The notes under the pieces are model-generated. The model ran no database searches, was not told the DNA's origin, and saw only the letters and a program-made list of their open reading frames with translations. Of a DNA stretch of 20,832 bases, positions 15,689-20,832 are shown piece by piece. How positions within the stretch are numbered: position 1 is the first letter of the stretch; the number at the start of each line of letters is the position of its first letter. Position numbers and translations under genes: made by a program. Origin of the DNA: DATARN01 sp036264135 (GTDB lineage: Bacteria; Actinomycetota; Acidimicrobiia; Acidimicrobiales; Palsa-688); NCBI GenBank assembly GCA_036264135.1, contig DATARN010000151.1, positions 1-20,832 of the forward strand, written 5' to 3'.

Positions 15689-15734
15689 GACGACTCCTTC
15701 GGTTGATGTCCTGGGCCAGCGTGGCTGGGCACCA

Positions 15735-15751
15735 CTGCAAGAACCTTGCAG
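15735..15751. promoter_or_regulatory. 17-bp palindrome in divergent promoter region
   Basis: CTGCAAG-AAC-CTTGCAG is a perfect 7-bp inverted repeat with a 3-base spacer. It lies 47 bases upstream of the minus-strand operon start and 117 bases upstream of the CMD-like gene. Its symmetry and place suggest a dimeric regulator's operator that could serve both directions. No regulator gene is adjacent. Confidence 0.5.
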
Positions 15752-15867
15752 CGCCGGCGTCGCCCTCGGGGCTGGTTACCCCGACCGGTGCAGGGCGATT
15801 GCAGGGTCGTTCGCCGATCCTCGTGACGTCGGCATGGGGCCGGCACCAGAACACGGAGGCGACAGCG

Positions 15868-16257
15868 ATGAGCAGGAGCGATGTCCATCAGGAGATGAAA
15901 GAGATGTTCGGCACGGTCATCTCGTTCGTCGACCAGATCCCCGACGAGTTCATCGACTCGGAGTGGGACCTCATGAAGCGAGCCCAGTTCGGCGAGACGC
16001 TCATCCCCAACAAGTACAAGGAGTTGATCGGCCTCGCCGTGGCCGCGGTTACCCGATGCCGGTACTGCACCCTGTTCCACACCGAGGCGGCCAAGCTCTT
16101 CGGGGCCACGGACGCCGAGATTGAGGAGGCAGTCCACTACACCAAAATCGTCTCGGGGTGGAGCGTCTACATCAACGGCCTGCAGGTCGACTACGACGAT
16201 TTCGCCCGCGAGGTGGCCCAGGTCGTGGCGCACGTCCGCGAGCAGGCGGCGGCGTGA
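15868..16257 (+). CDS. Carboxymuconolactone decarboxylase / AhpD-like family protein
   Basis: A 129-residue protein starting at ATG 15868, with GGAGG 8 bases upstream. The CMD/AhpD signature is present: TRCRYCTLFH, giving C64, C67 and H71 in the C-x-x-C-x-x-x-H pattern of peroxide-reducing AhpD-like proteins, within all-helical sequence (LIGLAVAAV before, EAAKLFGATDAEIEEAVHY after). AhpD-type members use the cysteine pair for thiol-dependent peroxidase or redox activity; true decarboxylases lack the pair. I favour an AhpD-like redox role in the cytosol. The physiological partner is not in the window. A GC-rich hairpin follows 18 bases after the stop. Confidence 0.92.
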   Translation: MSRSDVHQEMKEMFGTVISFVDQIPDEFIDSEWDLMKRAQFGETLIPNKYKELIGLAVAAVTRCRYCTLFHTEAAKLFGATDAEIEEAVHYTKIVSGWSVYINGLQVDYDDFAREVAQVVAHVREQAAA

Positions 16258-16274
16258 CCACGACCGTGTCCCTT

Positions 16275-16299
16275 CGGAGCCGGCGCCCCGCCGGCTCCG
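16275..16299 (+). terminator. GC-rich hairpin after CMD-like gene
   Basis: CGGAGCCGGC (16275-16284), loop GCCCC, and exact complement GCCGGCTCCG (16290-16299) form a 10-bp stem. No T-run follows (TGGGGGGCGG comes next), so it is either an actinobacterial U-less terminator or an attenuating hairpin before the small gene at 16322. Confidence 0.5.
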
Positions 16300-16321
16300 T
16301 GGGGGGCGGGGAGCCCCGGCC

Positions 16322-16525
16322 ATGAAGCTCCAATGGGGCCGCCCCGGGGTGATCCAGGTCACGGCCACCGTCGAGGAGCTGGCGCTCCTGGTCGCCGCCG
16401 GCAGGATCGCGGTGGCGGCACTGGAAAAGGAACCAGGCCAGCAGGTGCAGGCCCTGGCGGCCGTCCTCGCCCGTCTCGACCAGGCGATTGGGCACCTACC
16501 GGGGCGGCCCGGGGCAGTCACCTGA
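16322..16525 (+). CDS. Small hypothetical protein
   Basis: From ATG 16322, 67 codons encode a protein with a short strand-like start (KLQWGRPGVIQVTAT), a helix rich in Ala/Leu/Val (VEELALLVAAGRIAVAALEKE) shown by pattern only, and a second helix (VQALAAVLARLDQAIGHL). A GGGGAG lies about 10 bases upstream. There is no signal peptide or membrane segment. It follows the CMD-like gene by 64 bases with a hairpin between. I recognise no family. Codon use is consistent with a real gene. Confidence 0.5.
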   Translation: MKLQWGRPGVIQVTATVEELALLVAAGRIAVAALEKEPGQQVQALAAVLARLDQAIGHLPGRPGAVT

Positions 16526-16545
16526 CCCGGGCCGCACGGCGGGCG

Positions 16546-16857
16546 TTACTGCACGCCTTCGAACTGATTGTCGACGTTGGCCCCCGGTGCGTCGGCGTGC
16601 CCGCCGCCGGGAACTTGCGGCTCATTGGCCGGCTCAGGCGTCGCCGCTTCTGTCCCCGGGTCCGGCGCCTCGTTCACGGTCGTACTGGGAGCCGGTGTCG
16701 GCGCCACTTGGCTGGATACCGCGCTCGTCGTCGCCGCCAGATGAACGGCGGGCGGGACGCTCGCCACCGCCGGTGCGGAGGTGAACGCCGCCAGGGCGCC
16801 GGTCGCGGCGAGGACGACGGCGCCGCCTGCAGTTGCCAGTTTGGTCTTCAGTTTCAT
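16546..16857 (-). CDS. Small secreted Pro/Ala/Thr-rich protein
   Basis: A 103-residue precursor. ATG 16857 is fixed by AAAGGAG (minus strand) 5-6 bases upstream. The signal peptide is textbook: MKLKTK, a hydrophobic core (about 8-24), and APAVA with cleavage probably after A32. The mature 71 residues are low-complexity, rich in Pro, Ala, Thr, Ser and Glu, with GGGHADAPG and a DNQFEGVQ end; there is no cysteine. It is likely extracellular or wall-associated and largely disordered. It is transcribed divergently from the OmpR-type regulator (133 bases between starts) and so could be a target of, or an accessory to, that two-component system. No homologous family is recognised. Confidence 0.85.
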   Translation of the reverse strand: MKLKTKLATAGGAVVLAATGALAAFTSAPAVASVPPAVHLAATTSAVSSQVAPTPAPSTTVNEAPDPGTEAATPEPANEPQVPGGGHADAPGANVDNQFEGVQ

Positions 16858-16908
16858 GTGTTTCTCCTTTCGCTTGTGGTGTCGCTCCACCCACGATGGG
16901 CCACCGGT

Positions 16909-16933
16909 GCTGAGACCCCGCTGAGCCGCTGAG
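16909..16933. promoter_or_regulatory. GCTGAG direct repeats upstream of OmpR-type regulator
   Basis: GCTGAG occurs at 16909, 16920 and 16928; the last two lie in tandem 8-bp units CCGCTGAG (16918-16925, 16926-16933). The 11-base spacing of the first pair fits side-by-side binding of OmpR-family dimers. The site is between the secreted-protein gene and the regulator gene and may be autoregulatory. Confidence 0.35.
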
Positions 16934-16990
16934 GGGGCTCTCAGGGTGCTCACAGCCCGGAGGGGGCACGATGAGCCCGATGGTGGCGAG

Positions 16991-17665
16991 GTGAGGATCC
17001 TGGTGGTCGAGGACGAGCGCCTGCTCGCCGGCGCCCTCAAGCGAGGGCTGGAGGCCGAGGGCTACGCAGTGGACCTGGCGCCCGACGGCCGCGACGGGCT
17101 GTGGCGGGCACGCGAGCAGTCGTACGACGCCATCGTGCTCGACATCATGCTGCCCGGCATGAACGGCTTCCAGGTATGTGCCACCCTGCGCCGGGAGGCC
17201 ATCTGGACACCGATCCTGATGCTCACCGCCAAGGACGGCGAGTACGACGAGGCCGAGGCCCTGGACACGGGCGCCGACGACTACCTCTCCAAGCCGTTTT
17301 CCTACGTCGTGCTGTTGGCCCACCTGCGGGCTCTGTTGCGCCGCGGGGCGGGGCAACGCCCGGCGGTGATCGAGCTTGATGACCTGCGGTTGGACCCGGC
17401 GTCTCGGGCGGTGCACCGCGGCGACGACCCGGTGAACCTGACAGCCCGAGAGTTCGGGCTGCTCGAATACCTGATGCGCCATCCGGGCACGGTCGTGTCC
17501 AAGACCGACCTCCTCGAACACGTATGGGACGTGGGCTTCGACGGCGATCCGAACTTGGTGGAGGTGTACATCGGCTATCTCCGGCGCAAGATCGACATTC
17601 CCTTCGACCGGCACAGCATCGAGACCGTCCGGGGAGCGGGATACCGCCTGACCGGTTCGGCATGA
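16991..17665 (+). CDS. OmpR-family response regulator
   Basis: A 224-residue regulator. GTG 16991 is chosen because it puts the conserved VRILVVEDE at the N-terminus; GTG 16946 is an in-frame alternative. The receiver has E7-D8, phospho-acceptor D51 in IVLDIMLPGMNGF, T79 in MLTAKD and K101 in YLSKPF. The winged-helix effector (about 125-222) has LTAREFGLLEYLMRHPG, the recognition-helix region SKTDLLEHVWD, VEVYIGYLRRKID and the closing IETVRGAGYRL. ATGA overlap with the downstream kinase couples their translation. The system resembles MprA/TcrA-like actinobacterial pairs in layout, but the signal and regulon are unknown. Confidence 0.95.
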   Translation: MRILVVEDERLLAGALKRGLEAEGYAVDLAPDGRDGLWRAREQSYDAIVLDIMLPGMNGFQVCATLRREAIWTPILMLTAKDGEYDEAEALDTGADDYLSKPFSYVVLLAHLRALLRRGAGQRPAVIELDDLRLDPASRAVHRGDDPVNLTAREFGLLEYLMRHPGTVVSKTDLLEHVWDVGFDGDPNLVEVYIGYLRRKIDIPFDRHSIETVRGAGYRLTGSA

Positions 17666-19110
17666 CGGCCCGGGTGTGGCCGCGGCGGCTGCCGTCGGTG
17701 CGGGCACGTACCGCGCTGGCCGCAGTGGCCGTCGCGGGGACGGCGCTGGTCGTGGCGGGGGTTCTCCTCGTCCACATCCTTTCTTCTTCCCTGACCGCGG
17801 CCGTCGACGCGTCCGCCCGCCTGCGGGTGGAAGCGGTCGCCAATATCGTCGCCGGAGGAACGGTCCCTCCCGTGCTGGCCGTGCCGGGCGACGACAGTGT
17901 CGTGGTTCAGGTCATCGACCCGACCGGCCGAGTCATCGCGTCCAGCGACAACGTGGCCGACGAGCCGGCCCTGGTCTCGGCCGGCTCGGCCACGCCGACG
18001 ATCCGCGTCGTGACCGTCCACGCCGTTCCGGTCGCCGAGCAGGGGGCGTCGCGACTGGCCTTTCGATCGGTGAGCACGCCGCGAGGCACCTGGACCGTGG
18101 CGGCCGCCGCCTCGCTCGGCCCGGCCAGCCACACGGTCGCCACCCTGAGCGTCACCCTGGCTGGCGGCATCCCACTGCTGTTGGCCCTGGTGGGACTGAC
18201 CGCTTGGCTGCTGGCTGGCCGGGCTCTTGCACCGGTCGAGGCCATCCGGTCACAGGTGGCCGAGATCTCCGGGCGAGCGCTGCACCGCCGGGTCCCCGAA
18301 CCGGGAGGCCACGACGAGGTGGCCAGGCTGGCCCGAACCATGAACGACATGCTGGAGCGGCTGGAGGAATCCCAGGCCAGCCAGCGGCGCTTCGTGGCCA
18401 ACGCCTCCCACGAGCTGCGCAGCCCCGTAGCGTCGGCGCTCACCCAGCTGCAGGTCGACCGGGCCCATCCGGAAACCGCCGACTGGGACGCGACCGCCGA
18501 CGGGGTCGAATCGGAGCTTTACCGGGTGCAAGGCCTGGTGGCCAACCTCCTCGAGCTGGCCCGGGCCGACGAGGGAGCGTTGGCCCGTGACCGCACCGCA
18601 GTGGCGCTCGACGAGATGCTCCGCCACGAGATCCGGCGCCACCAGGCCGTGTCCCGGGTTCCGATCGACGCCGGGAACTTGCCCCCGATCGAGATTGACG
18701 CCAACGCGACCGAGCTGCGACGGGCCGTGGCCAACGTGATGGTAAATGCCGTGCGCCACGCCCGCGCCGGGGTGGCGGTCAGCCTGAGCGACAACGGGGA
18801 CGACATCGTGATCGCGGTGGCGGACGACGGTCCGGGGATTCCCGCCGCTGACCGCGAGCGGGTCTTCGGCCGGTTCATTCGCCTCGACGACGCCCGGTCC
18901 CGCGATGCCGGCGGGGCGGGACTGGGCCTGGCCATCGCCAAAGAGATCGTCGAGTCCCACGGCGGCTGGATTGCCGTCGCCGATGCTCAGCCCGGCGCCC
19001 GCTTGGAACTTCACTTTTGGCGGGGAGGGCCGCCCCCTAACCGCTGGCGCGGTCAAGCCCCGTCGACGGTGGGCGTCGGGCGCGGGGATGGTTGCCTCCA
19101 GGGCGGGTGA
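17662..19110 (+). CDS. Membrane sensor histidine kinase (HAMP type)
   Basis: A 482-residue kinase starting at ATG 17662 within the regulator's stop (ATGA). Layout: TM1 (about 17-40), an extracytoplasmic sensor of about 115 residues with PAS-like VVVQVIDPTGRVIASS, TM2 (about 160-188), HAMP (to about 237), HisKA with FVANASHELRSP (H250), and HATPase_c with the N-box VANVMVNAVRHA, ADDGPGI (D388-D389), GRFIRLDDARS and GGAGLGLAIA. All catalytic residues are present. The last about 30 residues (after LHFW, Gly/Pro/Arg-rich) look like a non-conserved extension. It is the partner of the OmpR-type regulator; the divergent small secreted protein could be sensed or regulated by it. Confidence 0.95.
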   Translation: MTARVWPRRLPSVRARTALAAVAVAGTALVVAGVLLVHILSSSLTAAVDASARLRVEAVANIVAGGTVPPVLAVPGDDSVVVQVIDPTGRVIASSDNVADEPALVSAGSATPTIRVVTVHAVPVAEQGASRLAFRSVSTPRGTWTVAAAASLGPASHTVATLSVTLAGGIPLLLALVGLTAWLLAGRALAPVEAIRSQVAEISGRALHRRVPEPGGHDEVARLARTMNDMLERLEESQASQRRFVANASHELRSPVASALTQLQVDRAHPETADWDATADGVESELYRVQGLVANLLELARADEGALARDRTAVALDEMLRHEIRRHQAVSRVPIDAGNLPPIEIDANATELRRAVANVMVNAVRHARAGVAVSLSDNGDDIVIAVADDGPGIPAADRERVFGRFIRLDDARSRDAGGAGLGLAIAKEIVESHGGWIAVADAQPGARLELHFWRGGPPPNRWRGQAPSTVGVGRGDGCLQGG

Positions 19111-19197
19111 GGCCCAGGTGGCCGAGTTGTCGACGAGCCGGTCGGCGGGAGGCCAGGGCAGCTCGGGCTTGGTGAGTCGCAGGGCCTCAGTGGAACG

Positions 19198-20256
19198 TCA
19201 TCGCCGGGGACTGGACGTGGGCGCCGACGACCTTTTGGCGGCGGTTGTCGAGGAATGGCTTGCGGGTGGGCCCAGGCGGTGGTTGGCCAGGTCCGGTCGG
19301 GCCAGGTCGGGGTTTGGATCGGTGCCAAGGAGTTCGAGCAGCGTGACGGGGCGGAGGCCGGATTTCTGCACGATGTCGATGATCTGCCCCATCAGCGATG
19401 CCGTCGGCGGATGGTTGGCGTGGCCCAGCAGGATCGTGCCAGGTGTGAGGGCGCCCTGCAGTTGTTGGAGGAGGAAGTCTGGCGGGTGGACGATGGAGTC
19501 GCCGAGGGTCGCGCTCCATAGCATCACCTTCGTCCACCCCAACTCGCCCGCGATGTCGTCGACTCGGAGGTCATGAAACCCGTACGGCGGGCGGTAAAAG
19601 GGGCGGGACGAGACGCCGAAACGGTCCTGGATCCAGGCCTCGTTCCGGACGAGCTCGTCCTTGATCTTCTTGGCGTTGAGCGTCGTCAGGTCCTGGTGGT
19701 CCCAGGTGTGGTTACAGATCGCCACCTGCCCGGTCGCCGCCATGGCGGCGATGGCGTCGGCGTGGGCATCCCATACCGCCGGCCCCAGGTACCCGTTGGG
19801 GCCGAGCGTGGCATGAAATCCGCTGTCGTGGAGGGCGGATACGATTTCGGCGGCGCAGTTCGGGCAGGTGCCGTCGTCGATCGTGAACGCCAAGGCGTTC
19901 GTGGCCGGGTCGCCGGCGAAAATCGCCTCGGGCGGCCCGGGCTGGTTGACCGCCACGGGGTGCGGCGGCAGCGTCGTCGAGTCGGGCGCCGAACCGGGCG
20001 GGGCCGGGGGCGGCGAACTGCGCGATGCGACCTGCTGGCCGCCGCCAAGTTGCCGATCCCACAGCACGGCCGCCGCCACCGCGGCGGCAATCCCGGCAAA
20101 TACCTGGCGGCGGCTCAGGTGGGGACCGGTGTGGCCCACAGGGGGCTGCTGGTGAGCGCCCCTCGCCGTGGGCCACAGCGATATTGCTGGTACAGGATTG
20201 CGGCGCCGGTGAGCGGCGAAGTGACGCGCCGCTGGCCGGTTACGACGACGAAGCAC
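19198..20256 (-). CDS. NodB-type polysaccharide deacetylase, exported
   Basis: Up to 352 residues. The NodB homology domain (about 120-310) has the conserved motifs: TIDDG (D127, D128; family usually TFDDG), the zinc motif HTWDH (H183, H187), RPPYG (R222) and LLGHANH (H279). It removes N- or O-acetyl groups from carbohydrate, probably peptidoglycan or a capsule, outside the membrane. An SRRQVFAG motif (residues 48-55) followed by a hydrophobic stretch (IAAAVAAAVL) looks like a twin-arginine signal or anchor, followed by a Pro/Ser-rich linker. The start is uncertain: GTG 20256 is used here, but GTG 20139 would place the twin arginines ten residues in, which is more usual. Neither has a clear ribosome binding site. 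The Ser/Arg-rich last 35 residues look non-conserved. Confidence 0.92.
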   Translation of the reverse strand: MLRRRNRPAARHFAAHRRRNPVPAISLWPTARGAHQQPPVGHTGPHLSRRQVFAGIAAAVAAAVLWDRQLGGGQQVASRSSPPPAPPGSAPDSTTLPPHPVAVNQPGPPEAIFAGDPATNALAFTIDDGTCPNCAAEIVSALHDSGFHATLGPNGYLGPAVWDAHADAIAAMAATGQVAICNHTWDHQDLTTLNAKKIKDELVRNEAWIQDRFGVSSRPFYRPPYGFHDLRVDDIAGELGWTKVMLWSATLGDSIVHPPDFLLQQLQGALTPGTILLGHANHPPTASLMGQIIDIVQKSGLRPVTLLELLGTDPNPDLARPDLANHRLGPPASHSSTTAAKRSSAPTSSPRR

Positions 20257-20428
20257 TGACTGGATGAACCCCCGCTCGCTGGCCCGGCGCGACCGGGCAG
20301 GTATACGACCCTAGATGAGATACGCCGCGGTCGCCGTGCCAGGCGCTTTGCGGTCACCTAGTGAGCGCGCAGTTGGCAATAACTGAAGGACGCTGAACTA
20401 CTACGGGTCAGGGAATCAGCGTCGGCGG

Positions 20429-20832
20429 CTAACGGCGCGGCGCCCGACGGGTGGCGCGGAACACGGCAGCGGCGCCGATTCCCACTACTGCCAGGCCCAC
20501 GATACCGATCCCGGCTGTCGTCGCTACGCCGTGTCCGGTCGGACGCCGGACGGCGACGTGAGAGACCAGCGGGGCTACGGAGGCGGCCGGTGTCGCCACG
20601 GTCGGAGGTGTCGACGCCAGGACCGTGAAGGCGGTTCGGGACGGTGTCCCGTAGACGTCAGCGCCCTTGCCATTACCTTGGGTAGCAACGAAGAGGTAAC
20701 TGCCAGGGGGCGCCTCGGGAACCTTCACCGTCGTAGAGAAATCGCCGGTGGCGTTGGGCAGAGCTGTGGCCAGGACCGGTCCCGTGGCACTCATCCAGTG
20801 CACGACCACCGGCTGGTTTCCGGCGGCTCCCG
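20429..20832 (-). CDS. C-terminal part of a membrane-anchored surface protein (5' end outside window)
   Basis: The frame is open to the window edge, so the true start lies beyond 20832. What is visible (about 134 codons) begins with an Ig-like or CopC-like strand pattern (PVVVHWMSATGPVLATA, then GDFSTTVKVPEAPPGSYLFVAT). A Pro/Ala/Thr linker follows (near 20570-20640), then one transmembrane helix (ATTAGIGIVGLAVVGIGAAAVF) shown by pattern and a short basic tail (RATRRAPRR). This is a type I-like surface protein with an extracellular beta-sandwich domain and cytoplasmic positive end. The function is unknown. Confidence 0.75.
   Translation of the reverse strand, partial: GAAGNQPVVVHWMSATGPVLATALPNATGDFSTTVKVPEAPPGSYLFVATQGNGKGADVYGTPSRTAFTVLASTPPTVATPAASVAPLVSHVAVRRPTGHGVATTAGIGIVGLAVVGIGAAAVFRATRRAPRR

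Noticed and set aside
17524..17661. Longer N-terminus for the HAMP-type kinase
   Set aside because: It overlaps the winged-helix end of the OmpR-type regulator in another frame. ATG 17662 in the ATGA overlap directly precedes the first membrane segment.

Overview
The window is high-GC and gene-dense. Short overlaps between genes, strong GC3 bias, an F420-type luciferase-like oxidoreductase remnant, a SARP/BTAD-type ATPase regulator, GTG starts and actinobacterial two-component systems all point to an actinobacterium. I would guess a soil or aquatic lineage such as Acidimicrobiia, but that placement is an inference from gene style and was not tested. I saw no tRNA, rRNA, CRISPR array, transposase or phage gene.

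Positions 1-2018: a decayed 3' end of an F420-dependent oxidoreductase gene runs into four 13-bp tandem repeats. Next come a 64-codon peptide gene with an excellent ribosome binding site, a perfect 17-bp hairpin, and a membrane zinc metalloprotease with a PqqD-like N-terminal domain. I read the last three as a minimal, possibly undescribed ribosomally made peptide (RiPP-like) locus.

Positions 1941-9386: a signalling island. On the minus strand, a secreted subtilisin-like protease ending in 13 perfect GEAWN repeats is followed 19 bases later by a 996-residue membrane hybrid histidine kinase. Divergently, on the plus strand, a soluble GAF-type hybrid kinase overlaps a NarL/LuxR-type response regulator by GTGA. 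The 420-base region between them holds palindromes and inverted repeats. The NarL-type protein is the only obvious DNA-binding output for either kinase.

Positions 9404-13521: an aldo/keto reductase (minus) is divergent from a large SARP-BTAD-AAA-type regulator (plus). The regulator's reading frame breaks once, exactly at a sequence fitting the -1 slippery pattern C CCG GGA.

Positions 13511-15688: a minus-strand operon of three coupled genes (NTF2/SnoaL-like protein, phosphotransferase-fold protein, SAM methyltransferase). It is divergent from a carboxymuconolactone decarboxylase/AhpD-like gene (15868-16257), with a 17-bp palindrome between them, and a small unknown gene follows.

Positions 16546-19110: a small secreted Pro/Ala/Thr-rich protein is divergent from an OmpR-type regulator and its membrane histidine kinase, which are coupled by ATGA. 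Positions 19198-20832: a NodB polysaccharide deacetylase with a twin-arginine-like export signal, and the C-terminal part of a surface protein with a membrane anchor that runs off the window.
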